From Corallochytrium limacisporum (taxonomy: Eukaryota > Opisthokonta), in contig PDIP01000071.1 of NCBI GenBank assembly GCA_002811645.1, positions 13,647 through 61,974 on the forward strand: DNA of 48,328 bases, written 5' to 3'. Of this stretch, positions 12,261-22,742 are shown one piece after another. Position 1 is the first letter of the stretch. Each line of letters starts with the position of its first letter. The notes below the pieces were generated by a model. It ran no database searches, had not been told where the DNA came from, and saw nothing but the letters and a program-made list of their open reading frames with translations. A program made the translations under genes and the position numbers.

Positions 12261-15200
12261 TGGGAGCGCGGCGTGCTTCGCTTGCACTGTTGTTTGTGTC
12301 AGTATTTCTTATATGAAAAAAAAACAATTTTTCGACACGACACACTTAACCAGAGGGAGTTTGTATCGGACGTAACGAAAACAAAACATTTTACTTAAAA
12401 AATTTACTTTACTTCTGAGCTTGCATGAGATATGAAGGACAAAACATGTAGTAACCCCGTGTGTGATATCTATGGTTTTCTTCATCGCAGAAGATCTAAG
12501 GCTGCCCTCGAGGAGACCGAGCCCCGTTTCCTTGATGATGAAAGTGGCTTTGGCGCAATACCGGGCCTGCATCAGCCGTGCGGGCATCGGAGCTTGGCAG
12601 ACACCGGAAAGACAATTATAAGTCTACCTGAGTTGAAATCCACAGGCGTTTCGTGCCTTTTATTTTTCATTCACACATTTTATGCCTTTGGACAACGCAA
12701 GACGTGTCTGTTGCACTGCGATTTCGGCTGCAAGTGGAGAGGTGCACTCGCCAATGATATCAATCGTCCCTCGAGGCTCCCACCCAATGTATGACTGCGC
12801 ACAATGCTGTAGTGCTGGAGCAGGTTTGTAGCAGTAAATGAGGACATCACCAACGATTCTTTCTTCAGAGGCACACTCAGGGTGAGCCCAAATGCTGCTG
12901 CCCATGCACGAACAGATGCCACCAGTTGCTTCGATCAGCTGTGGAAAACACTGCGACAGCACAGATCCTGCCATGAACTTCCAGCTTACTTTGACATCAG
13001 GTTGGGCGATAGCTAGAATGATGAACGAGTTATCATGTAGAACTTGAACAGCTGATGATGTATGCCACATCACAGTGAGTTCTAGTAGAGAAACTCCTGG
13101 GCGACCTGGTTCGCAGTGTTTGGAAGTGGTTCAATTTCGAAGCGACTACGCACAGCTCTCGGAGACTCGAGACACGCGTCCGATCCCATGACCGCCCACT
13201 GGTTTGGTTCCTGCGTTTGGATAAGTTTCTACCCATCGGGTTTACAGCCATCGTCATCATCAGGCACACCCATCACTCAAAGAGCTATGATCACCGGGGC
13301 GGATCACATATACTGTAGAATGATCAGCTGTGGCTGAATTCGTGAGTAAGCGACGATGGCGCGTTGCCGCTGTGATTGTGTGGGCATGCTCCAAGATGCT
13401 TGTGCTTCCTTGTCGGGTTTAATGCGATATTGAGAGCGCCTCAACAACGGAGTGGCCAGAAAGCATCCCAGGTGCTAGATCCGCATACGCAAATGGTCCT
13501 CAATTACGTACCGGCATGCTGTGTACCTAGGGAATATACTATACGGCAGCTGTTTGCTCAAAGGAACTTTGCAGATCGTCACACCGCCTAACGAAGGTTA
13601 CTGTCAGGTAGCTGACATCTGATGCTCCACCTGCCAACAGGGGCGTCCTTTGTTGTACTATGAATCGCCTAGAGCGTGGTGATCATGTTCAAGGCGGCCG
13701 TGCGCAATCTTCGGGGGTTACCATAATTCGGTGTTCACCGCTTAAGAAAAGGACACACCAAAAAGGAACCCTCCGTTGCCTATTGTAGAAGTCGCTTGTG
13801 AGAGGCGTTAGAGATGATACATGTAATACGGAAGTGTGGGTTCACCGTTGACCTCCGCCTGTATTGCGAAGGTTGCCATGCCCAAAGATGCCTCATCGAG
13901 GAGCCAAGCCACGCGCGTACCCCGCCTCCGCCTCAATGCCTGACTCCGGAGGTGGGGTATTCACTCTTCACCTAGTGCCCAATACGGGATGCTATGCATG
14001 CAGCCGTTCTATAGACTGACGATGCTTGATGGCCAAGCGCGCCATACAAGTTGCTGACCGATCGCAGAGACAACAGCCCCGACAGGTACCCGTCTACCAG
14101 TGCCAAACCCACAAATTCCTTCTGCGTACCGAAGCAGATTCTGCAAGTCAGAATGGTGGTGACTGGCTGAGTCAGCCAAGACCTTCGGTTTCAACATGGC
14201 GCGCTTTCACTACAAGAGCGCTCTTTGTTTCAGGAGCTCATCGGATAGATGGATGATGGGATTAGTATGGCTGATCACCACGGAGCTCGCCTTGCTTCCC
14301 AGGGTCCGCATTCTGTTTGTACACCGGCGCAATTGATAGAGTTGTGAAAGTTTGCAATTGTGCCCAAACTCAGAAAATAACTTCCATATATTTAGTACTG
14401 AGAATGGCCGATATTTTCCGAATGATATCAATCCTTGCCCCAGGGAAAACGGACAGGGTTTCAGAAGTAGGTAGATCTATGGCAGACCACAGATGTCTCG
14501 TCGTTCCATTTCTCTGTGGGTTGGTTGTATGGAAAACAGCGGTCCTTGACTATTGACAATATAAGGCAATCTTCCACCCGAAAAGTTTTACTTTCCGCTC
14601 CCTTTGAGATTTCTCGGGGAGGGGTGGTGGAATCAGCAATCCAGGGCATGAATTGGCCATGGCTGCTGTAGTGTTCTTGACACTGTGTGGCTCTGGTGTA
14701 CAGGTTTAACCAACCAGGCGCAAATGTACGGTGGAACTTTTCAAATGCTTCGAAAGGATGTCCCCGAAAGAGTAAGGGCATGTTAGGCCTCTAAAATGAT
14801 TGGCGAGTTAAGACCACAAGGACGTCTCATAGTGCGCTTAATATACTGAGGTGGTTGCAGTATTTTCTTTCTTCATAGCCTGTTGTGGATCAGTTATCAT
14901 GTTCGCAAGATGCTGATGCTGCCAAGACAATGTAAATACCTCCGTCGATCCCCGTGCTTCAGCGATGTACCCAGTAGAGGACGGTTATACTCTTGGTTAC
15001 TCCAGCTGTTTAGTAATGGCACACCATACCTAATCGTTTTCCTACTGTACATTCATAGTCTACCAGGGATCATCAGAGCATGAACTGTTAGAATGACTGT
15101 GATAAGATGTCCTGAATCCCATTACCATGTCCGTAACATCTGCGTAGGCAGTAGAGTCGGATGCAGAGGCGCGATCTCCGTTCCGAGAATCAATCACAAT

Positions 15201-15460
15201 GACTCTTCTCACGCACGCCATTGACTCAATTTGATGATCACCATGTATGGGTATCATCGCCAAAAGACAGTGAAAACATCGAGTCTACGGAACTGAGCTC
15301 TAACTTTTTCGTTTCCTTGTGTTCCAAAATATCTGTCCTTCGTTCCGCTTCGCGATGTTTTGATAGGGTACGTAATAGACGGGTTCTCGATCTGGCAAAA
15401 CTCGAGGGACAGCGCCACAAAGCCCGACGTCCTCATCCATACTCCAAACTATTGATTTAG
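12261..15460. other. Gene-free stretch with a few protein-like fragments
   Basis: Nothing certain. A minus-strand frame with its first ATG at 13070 and stop at 12660 (136 codons) has more balanced amino-acid composition than its neighbours, as does a frame at 14461-14781 (minus). Neither shows a domain I recognise, and neither has the strong codon bias of the genes beyond 16 kb. Both are listed as leads only. Confidence 0.4.
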
Positions 15461-16017
15461 TTGATTTTAAATCAAACATAAATCGAAATTTTCAAAATAC
15501 ATAAAATCACCAAATCAGTATTGTACCTTGGTTCTTTTCCAGGCCGAGATGTTTAGTATGGTACATTGACTACGGAGCGGGCCACTTGCCTCACATACAC
15601 AACCCCAAGGGCAAGGCAAAAGCCAAAACACTTGAGAATCCGTTTCCGTCGCCATTCGAACCCTGATACGCAGACCAGGTGGTGGCCGCCCCCCCCTTTT
15701 TTCCTAGCGGAGTGCCCCATGACCTGGCAGTGTTGTGGCTGTTTTGGGTTTATGTATGGTCTCTGCGTATGTTGTGGTATGGAATCCCAGGACTCCTGCG
15801 ATCTGTTTTGCAGATCTGTGCTATTTGGAACCGACAATTGTGACTCTTTTGAAAGTGCTAACATACATAGAAAAATATCACCCCCAAAGATCCGGGATCA
15901 TAAACGATACTTGAGCTGCCGGATGGGTCGGAAAATGTGGCAGCTTTGAGAGTCATTTTCATTCCTTGAAATTTGGATTTAGAGTAGTTATATTATTGAT
16001 ATTAGTTTGAATAGATT
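15461..16017. promoter_or_regulatory. Upstream region of EMC1
   Basis: Begins AT-rich and contains a perfect inverted repeat with 7-bp arms around one T at 15461-15475 (TTGATTT/AAATCAA). A GCCGC-C8-T6 tract follows near 15686-15702. The last 60 bp before the EMC1 start are AT-rich. This is assigned as upstream region by position only; no TATA box or factor site is convincing. Confidence 0.45.
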
Positions 16018-19000
16018 ATGACTGGCCTTCGGATGCTAGCAGTGACTTTGCTGCTGGCATGGACCGTCCTTCTCGGCACAGTCCAGGCCATGTACGCTGA
16101 TGAAGTGGGTAAAATCGACTACGGCATTGAGCTGTTTGGTGCAGATGCCAAGGTGCTGCATGCCGAAGCCGATTTTGTGATCTTGGGATCATCAAAAGCA
16201 GTAGGAAAGGTATCGCTCCAGGATGGTACTACCCAGTGGCGTCTGGTCGCAGAAATTGAGGACTCTACTGTGCACCCCCTGACCAAGAAAGTCGTAGTGT
16301 TGAGTGGTGACCGAGATAGCAGCAGTCGGGCCCTACAGTTTGTGGATTTCGGCAACGGCGCAGTGACCAAGTCTTTGAACCTCCGTTCCCATGCTGGAAC
16401 AAGGGGTGCTCTGGTGCAACAGGACAAGTACCTGTACGCTGTGACAACTGAAGAAGTGTACTTTTTCGAGCTGGACCCCAACAAACCGGAGTCTCTTAAC
16501 CCTCGTGATGTCAAAGAGACTAATTTGAGTGACATTCGGGGCATCCTGACAATGATGATAGATCCATCTACCCTCAATCTTTCCGTTCTGACTGTCAGCG
16601 GAGACAAGGGGGAGGTGATCAACAAGGTCTTTGAACGCCCGAGTTTCCAGGTGGTATCTACGGCGGCGTGCGGTTGCGGTGTTGGAAACGGCGATGTTGC
16701 CACTCCCGACGACGACGATGATGATCTTGACGACGTACCCTTGGCCGAGCGGGCGGATGTCACTGCTTTTCTAGATACAGCCGCGGGCGGATCGCATATT
16801 TGCATCGCACAAACGCTTGGTGGCTGTGCCCGCGTTCCTGTCAGTTCTCTCGGTTTCAAAGACGGAGCGGCGGCCTTGCCAACCTTCGCCACCCGCCTGA
16901 ACTTCCTATCACCGACAACTCTGACCGTGGCCAGCCCGAACACCGGTAGTGTGCAGCTCAACGTCCCGACCATGGGTAAGGGTGCTACCAATGTGTCTCT
17001 GTCTACTGTGCAGGCGCACAAGCCTTCTGCCGGCTACGTCCCTGACCCGTCAAACCCCAGCAAGGATTCCCTTACACCGATGCAGATTGACGCCGAGAGC
17101 GGAGAGATTTTGTTTGGTGGCAAGGCCACTGGTACTTACGCCGTCGGCGAAAGGTCCGACGTAGCACCTGAGTCATCCTGGGGCAGTGCTGTTGCTTTCG
17201 GCATGCCCACTAGCGGTGAAAATGTGTTGCTTCAGCTTGTATCCGGTGACTACATCTTCTACAATGCCCGGAGTTCCCAATTTAAATGGCGTCGTCCGGA
17301 AAGCCTCGGTGATGCGATCCGTGACGCCGTTTTTGTCAAGCTGCCTGCAAATCGTGAGGAACTGAGTGAATTTGAGGAGGAATATGATGTAGAAGATGGC
17401 AATCAGCCGACGGAAAGCAATGAACCTGTGCCAGGCAAGCGTCTGAATCTGAATCCGGTAGCTCTGACCTCTGCGTTTGTGAAGCGCGTGAGCGGTCAGA
17501 TCCATTCTCTCGCTCATGCAATCGCTGATGGATCCATTGTGACCTCCTTGCTGACTTTTGGCCTCGATATTGGCACAAGTCCCGACTCCACTCTGTTTGA
17601 CGGTCGTACCCTGGTCACCCGTGACGACTTTGATCTGCGCCAGCTCGTTGTTGTATGCACCAAGCGCGGCACATTGGCTGCCATTTCCACCGTCTCCAAG
17701 GGTCGTGTGCTGTGGTCCACCGATACTCCATTGCAATGCCACTCCCATCCCGCTGGCCTCGCTATGGTACGCCCATGTACGGGCAAGAAGGAGCCGCTGA
17801 TGGTTATGGCCGGTTCTGATGGCTCCGGGAAGGAAGGTCTGGTCGAATTCAATCCCTTGACGGGCGCGGTTGTCTCCAGTCGTCTCGGCCTGGATGGTCC
17901 CGTGAAGTTTGTGTCTCGCATCGGTGAGGAGCATTCCGAGCTTGTGGTCATGCGCGATGGAAAAGGTAACCTGATCTCTGTCCCGGCCTCGGAGCAGAAT
18001 ACTGTGGATGCGCTAAAGAAGTCGAAGTTTGTCATATATGACATGGATGAGGCCACTGGCATAATCCGTGGCTACCTCCCGCCTAAGAGTGAAGCCAACT
18101 TGTTGTACGAAGTCGACCTCACGCCCAATGACAGGGAGCACATCGTAGGCACCGTCAAGCGTGACGTCGAGCATGATCCCGTGCACTGGCTCGGTAAGGC
18201 TGGCGAGGAGAATATTCAGTTTAAGTACTTGAACCCGAATCTGCTCTTTGTGCTCTCCGAGGACATTGACCCGGCAACCGGAGCCGTACCTGCCTCCAAA
18301 CAGGACCGTACGCTCCATGTTAACGTCCTGGACCTGGTTAAGGGCTCCCTCCTAGACCGCTTTGTGCTGTCACCTGGTTCTTCTACTCCTGTCAAGGCTG
18401 TTGCATATGAGAATCGACTGGTCATCCACTACTGGAATAGTCTCGACGCCCGCTTCGAGATCTCCGTGATTGAACTCTACGATGCTGGTCGTGACGTTGC
18501 CAAGATCTCAACCTCTTCTCATACCCGCCCACCACTGCGTACATTGGCTCAAAGCTTTATCTTCAACCATCCGGTAACGACCATAGGTTTCACCACCACA
18601 ACCAAGGGTATTTCCATGAAGGAAGTTCTCTTCGGTATGGCTCAGGGCTCCGTATACGCTCTCGACCAGCGCATGCTCGACCCCACCCGCCCGCACGGTG
18701 AAGCCTCTGAAGCACAGAAGGAGAACGGCATCGCTCCTTATGCTCCAATTCTGCCGCTGATGGGGCCGAATATCATCAGTCACACCCGGCCTGTATACTA
18801 TACTGAAGGCATCATCTCCGGACCGGCCCGTCTCGAGTCGACATCGCACGTCTTTGCGTACGGTCTGGACCTTTTCTACACGCGACTGACCCCATCTGGT
18901 GCTTTTGATTTGCTCACGGATGAATTCGACGCCATCTTTGTAATTATCGGTGTCTTGGGTGTGATTATCGGTACTCTGGTACTGCGCCACATGTCCCAGG

Positions 19001-19029
19001 AAAAGGTACTCGGCAAGAAGTGGAAATAA
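16018..19029 (+). CDS. EMC1: ER membrane protein complex subunit 1 (EMC1)
   Basis: A 1003-residue single-exon protein. EMC1 is the large lumenal scaffold of the ER membrane complex, which inserts tail-anchored and multipass proteins. The N-terminus is a signal peptide (hydrophobic residues about 6-20, ending VQA). A long beta-rich PQQ/WD-like propeller region follows, with an acidic insertion of consecutive Asp near residue 236. The C-terminal EMC1 domain (about 780-968) carries the family's LESTS-x-VFAYGLDLF signature, then one transmembrane helix at about 971-990 and a short cytosolic tail ending GKKWK, like the KLLNRAWR-type tail of animal EMC1. Length matches the family (about 950-1000). 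The start is the first ATG, directly before the signal peptide. It converges with WBP1, with a 157-bp gap. Confidence 0.96.
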   Translation: MTGLRMLAVTLLLAWTVLLGTVQAMYADEVGKIDYGIELFGADAKVLHAEADFVILGSSKAVGKVSLQDGTTQWRLVAEIEDSTVHPLTKKVVVLSGDRDSSSRALQFVDFGNGAVTKSLNLRSHAGTRGALVQQDKYLYAVTTEEVYFFELDPNKPESLNPRDVKETNLSDIRGILTMMIDPSTLNLSVLTVSGDKGEVINKVFERPSFQVVSTAACGCGVGNGDVATPDDDDDDLDDVPLAERADVTAFLDTAAGGSHICIAQTLGGCARVPVSSLGFKDGAAALPTFATRLNFLSPTTLTVASPNTGSVQLNVPTMGKGATNVSLSTVQAHKPSAGYVPDPSNPSKDSLTPMQIDAESGEILFGGKATGTYAVGERSDVAPESSWGSAVAFGMPTSGENVLLQLVSGDYIFYNARSSQFKWRRPESLGDAIRDAVFVKLPANREELSEFEEEYDVEDGNQPTESNEPVPGKRLNLNPVALTSAFVKRVSGQIHSLAHAIADGSIVTSLLTFGLDIGTSPDSTLFDGRTLVTRDDFDLRQLVVVCTKRGTLAAISTVSKGRVLWSTDTPLQCHSHPAGLAMVRPCTGKKEPLMVMAGSDGSGKEGLVEFNPLTGAVVSSRLGLDGPVKFVSRIGEEHSELVVMRDGKGNLISVPASEQNTVDALKKSKFVIYDMDEATGIIRGYLPPKSEANLLYEVDLTPNDREHIVGTVKRDVEHDPVHWLGKAGEENIQFKYLNPNLLFVLSEDIDPATGAVPASKQDRTLHVNVLDLVKGSLLDRFVLSPGSSTPVKAVAYENRLVIHYWNSLDARFEISVIELYDAGRDVAKISTSSHTRPPLRTLAQSFIFNHPVTTIGFTTTTKGISMKEVLFGMAQGSVYALDQRMLDPTRPHGEASEAQKENGIAPYAPILPLMGPNIISHTRPVYYTEGIISGPARLESTSHVFAYGLDLFYTRLTPSGAFDLLTDEFDAIFVIIGVLGVIIGTLVLRHMSQEKVLGKKWK

Positions 19030-19186
19030 TGCAGTTTTCAGTAACTATTTCCACAAAATGACATTCGCAATGTCGTTATCGTACTCTTTCAACCTTCTTT
19101 TTTCCATTTTCCACATCACCAATGATCACCAAAAACCTCATTACAATATCATGTTACAGTACCTATAAAGTCATATTTCTCATTCC

Positions 19187-20482
19187 TTACTGATTCTTCT
19201 TCTCTACCACCTTCTCATGCGGAGCACCCACACCGTCAGGGTGATAGATCACGACCACAGTAATCAATGTGCTGGCTACCATGACCATGGCCGCACTAAG
19301 GTAGTATGGGTACGCATCAACAATGAAGCGTTCGTACATAGTGGTTGCTACAGGCCGGATGATGACGGTCTGTGTCTCGGAGACCTCGCCAAGCCCGAAC
19401 CGGCGATATGCAATGCGTGCCTTGTAGATTCCGTTGACGTCTGGAAGCTTAAGATCTACCACGTAGATACCATCACCCTGGTGCTGCATGTTGATCACAT
19501 AGTAGGGATCGACGCGGATGAGTTCAAACTGGATATCGTCAGCTGTGTACGGAATCTCGTGACCGTGCCGCCGCTCTTTAAAGCGACAGCTCACACGGAT
19601 CTCCTGTCCATGCACGTATACTTGAAGAGGCTCCGTTTCGCCACGAGGGGCATGCACCATGTCAGTGATCGTCAGCACGCCTGACTCTCGGAAGGCCCAT
19701 TCAAGCATGCCTTTAGCGAGCAAAGGCATAGCATTCGGACTGCGGGAGATACTGCCGTCAAGCAGGAACTGACTGCTTCCGCTCATGATCACGCGCGCCC
19801 CATTGCGGGCTTCCATACCGGCGACGAGGACGAGTTTTTCGCCCACTGCCATGCTCTGGACAATGGCACCACGATCGGTGAAGGTTGACACGGCCGTAGC
19901 GGGCGCAGAAAGGATTGGGAAAGCCAGAATAGCATCATTTGGCAGAAGCATGCCCATACCCACGTATTCAATGTCTCCACCTGAGGGGATTGTAGAATAG
20001 GAACGGATGGTTGCCGGCACTTGCTGATTCAGAGCTGCAGCAGAAATGTGAGTGGAGGTTCCAGAGGAGAAGGCGTCGTGATCGATGTCAACCACCTGAG
20101 TGCCTGCCTCGTCGAGTTCTACGCCAACAAAACGAGCAAAAAGCCGCAATTCATTGGAAGGCACATGGCCATGTACAGCAATGTTGAGGTTGCCTCCGGC
20201 ATCGACGAACTCAGTGGCCTGCTTGTATGGGAACTTCTGCACCCGACCAGATCCCACCCAAACTGCATTGTCATATTTCGGCACGCCGAATTCCATGAGG
20301 TCAATAGCATCTGTCCTAACCACGACATCGTGTCCCAACCCTTCGAGGACTGCCTGCACACCAGCGAGCTCGTTGATCGTGGCGGGGTCCTCGGCCGCCA
20401 GTAGAGTTCGCGGTACCTTCGCTGCATGGGCCAGCGCCACAACCAGGCACAACAATGTCAAAACTGCTCTTGAAATGTTCAT
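19187..20482 (-). CDS. WBP1: Oligosaccharyltransferase 48 kDa subunit (OST48/Wbp1)
   Basis: 431 residues. A non-catalytic subunit of the ER oligosaccharyltransferase, which moves the lipid-linked glycan to Asn of nascent chains; with Ost2/Swp1 homologues it stabilises Stt3. The sequence shows a signal peptide (NISRAVLTLLCLVVALAHA), a lumenal GATase-like fold and the conserved C-terminal block YERFIVDAYPYYLSA leading into one transmembrane helix (about 395-413). A short cytosolic tail ends KKNQ, a classic KKXX ER-retrieval signal as in yeast Wbp1. I chose the ATG at 20482 because the frame upstream opens only at a GTG and would add residues ahead of the signal peptide. It shares a 2.26-kb divergent upstream region with vigilin. 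Confidence 0.96.
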   Translation of the reverse strand: MNISRAVLTLLCLVVALAHAAKVPRTLLAAEDPATINELAGVQAVLEGLGHDVVVRTDAIDLMEFGVPKYDNAVWVGSGRVQKFPYKQATEFVDAGGNLNIAVHGHVPSNELRLFARFVGVELDEAGTQVVDIDHDAFSSGTSTHISAAALNQQVPATIRSYSTIPSGGDIEYVGMGMLLPNDAILAFPILSAPATAVSTFTDRGAIVQSMAVGEKLVLVAGMEARNGARVIMSGSSQFLLDGSISRSPNAMPLLAKGMLEWAFRESGVLTITDMVHAPRGETEPLQVYVHGQEIRVSCRFKERRHGHEIPYTADDIQFELIRVDPYYVINMQHQGDGIYVVDLKLPDVNGIYKARIAYRRFGLGEVSETQTVIIRPVATTMYERFIVDAYPYYLSAAMVMVASTLITVVVIYHPDGVGAPHEKVVEKKNQ

Positions 20483-21119
20483 GATTCTATGTGGGTGCGT
20501 GTTCACTATCTAAAATACTCTTGTTTCGATGACCTGTTGGTTTTGACCTATCCCCGGACCATTGTTACCAAGATCCGTTTCCAGTAACAGGTTGCATCCA
20601 CTTCGTTTGTAAAAGTGGTGCAGGACATATCAACCCATTGTAAGTTCCAAGTTGCTGCACATCAAAAGCCTGTCCCAAATACCGTCATGGAAGAACCTCA
20701 GGTCAGAAATTCACAGAGGACCAGGGAAAGCGATGAGTGCTTTGGCCGCTGACCCACCGGCAACCCCCATAAACAGCCACCACGCACTCCCCCGCCCAAG
20801 CCAATTTGCACAACAAAAGCCCGACAGCTCATCCAAACCAAGCGACCTGGCCCCCCTCTGTCCCGGACCCCCGAGGTAAACACAAAATCCTTCGTCCCTA
20901 CTTTCTCCCGCATCAATCTCCCTCATGCCTACCCCACCGCAATACTCGGCGTTTGTGTGTTTTCCTCGTTTCCTTTCTCTCTCTCTCCCCCCCCCTCTCT
21001 TACCCCAAGACCTCTCAATATGAACACCCCTCCCCCCCTGGGGGCTCTCGTGGTGTAAATTCGTATAATAAGGTAATCAGTTTTTGGTTTGTTTTGTTTT
21101 GTTTTTTTTTCTGTGGGTA

Positions 21120-21141
21120 CCCCCCGGTGTGGGGGGGGGGG
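21120..21141. repeat. Imperfect Cn-Gn palindrome (C6-GGTGT-G11)
   Basis: Six C, a 5-base spacer and eleven G. It is one of four such C-run/G-run elements, each inside a divergent intergenic region of this window. It could form a hairpin, and the G side could take part in a G-quadruplex. No function is known to me. Confidence 0.8.
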
Positions 21142-21418
21142 AGGTTTTGGGAAGCCGGGCTTTTTTGCCCCTGGCCTACTCCCCTGTATCACACCACCCC
21201 ACAGGGGCCTTGGGCACACACACTCACCCACCTGGGCTCCATTGCTTTCCAAGGGAGGTTATGGGCTTGGGGATGGGGGTATCAAGGGGAAGGGCCGGGG
21301 ACGTAGTGGATGCACACACAGGATGCACCGCCCGGTTCTCCACCCTCGCGGGACTAGAGAAATCAGCCAGTTCAAAGAGAGAGGGCAGGGGCCGGCCCCT
21401 CTCCGGGGAAGGAGGGGA

Positions 21419-21439
21419 GGGGGGGGGGGGGGGGGGGGG
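21419..21439. repeat. Homopolymer run of 21 G
   Basis: An unbroken run of 21 G preceded by GGGAAGGAGGGGA, so the + strand has abundant G-quadruplex potential. The exact length of such a run is often unreliable in assemblies. Confidence 0.85.
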
Positions 21440-22742
21440 AATTTCATGGCTCCGCCAACCAACTCACACGCGGAATGCGGTGGGGTGTGACTGTGAGCCA
21501 TCGATTCGCGTTTTTATTTGTGTGGCGCTTTACTGCGGTGCATAGGTCGGAGAATTAAAGAGTGATCTCTCCTACCATTCACTTGTATGTTGGATAGTTC
21601 ATATTTTGTTGCAGAGATAGCGCAGCATCGCGTTACCACCCAAAACATACAACCAAATGCATGGCTCAAAATGATTCATCTTCAGCTTTCATGTTTGAAC
21701 CACGTTTCAGGACACACGGGCATCGCATTTCGGCCTTTGTTGTGACTTCTTATAATTTGACAGGTCCGCTGAGCGGCACAGACAAGCATCATATGCAAGG
21801 CCTAGCAAAACGCCATCAGTATTGTGAGAGTATTGAACGCGACAGCGGGACCGACAAAAGTTTCTTGCAAGAGTCAACACGACGACTTGAAGATTCTATC
21901 CCGGTGCGTACGCGTGGGGATGAGAAGCCGTCGGTACCGTGCACCATTCAACCTATAGCCGCTGCCTTGAGTGGGCTCCCAATCCAATCACAAGGAAATT
22001 TGCTGCCTCACCTTCTGGTCCCGTAACTACCGTCAGATTGTGGCGAGCTGACCGTGCACATAATAAGCCAAAAGTCCCACCCAGCGAAAGGGGAAATTAT
22101 GTGGAGGAGAAACAAATTTGGCAAGAACGTCACGGGCGAGAGGCCGGAAGCGAAGACATACTCAGTAGTTGACATCATTGAGCAGAACCGTCATTTTCGA
22201 CGGGCCTGGTTCACATGGATTTGTTTGGTGTACATTTACAGGACTATGCCGGCGTGACTATGCCGTGAGTGTGGTAACCATGAAAGCTAGATGAAAGTTT
22301 CATTCGTAGTGTGAAGGAAGCCGAACGTCTGAGAAATGTGCAACCAAGAACGAAACCAGCAACAATCGGTGATACAGGGTAATTTCAGGACGTGTGGTTC
22401 TGCTTTATCCTTGATTTTGACTTATCGGGCTTCCGGGTGCATACAAGTGAAGAACAAAAGGGTTCAGACTATACATTGTCTGTGTTGGTTAAAAGGACAA
22501 CAACTTTCCTTGGTGTTGAAGACAGACGTACGAAATCGTAGGTCATGAATTGATTTTGTTCGCGTTTCTACACCGCTTACTGTTGTCGTTCCCCGTGTTT
22601 TTTTCTAGAGGATACCTATTCGTGTTTGACCCAAGAACCGTCACATCCGGAAAGATATCAATCTGTCTTTCTGCAGTGATATTTCGATCGATCGAACTTT
22701 TGGGAAATTTTGAAAGCAAAAGCAGCAACAATACCGTTGATT

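Larger units (their letters stand above)
20483..22742. promoter_or_regulatory. Divergent upstream region of WBP1 and vigilin with C- and G-tracts
   Basis: A 2.26-kb region between two divergent starts. It is pyrimidine-rich on the + strand at about 20960-21040, including C9 at 20987-20995 and C7-T-G5 at 21032-21044. It then turns G-rich: C6-GGTGT-G11 at 21120-21141 and a 21-G run at 21419-21439. The segment 21450-22742 is ordinary AT/GC-balanced DNA. A 121-codon frame at 21661-22026 lacks any recognisable domain and is not called. Confidence 0.6.

Noticed and set aside
2855-13080. Similar stretches near 2870-2895 and 13055-13082 (about 15 of 18 bases alike) that might be copies of one repeat
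   Set aside because: The similarity is short, has gaps, and is expected by chance in an all-against-all comparison of 16 kb; the flanks do not align.
13116-13269. Minus-strand peptide with SWDRTRVSSL, a type of string often produced by translating tRNA-like repeats
   Set aside because: The DNA does not fold as a tRNA and lacks a clear B box; no second copy was found in the window.
15640-15680. ATTCGAACCC word as a possible tRNA T-loop
   Set aside because: The bases on either side do not form a T-stem, and there is no upstream D-arm or anticodon arm.
21661-22026. 121-codon frame upstream of vigilin
   Set aside because: No domain, no codon bias, and position inside a long promoter region; no support for a gene.
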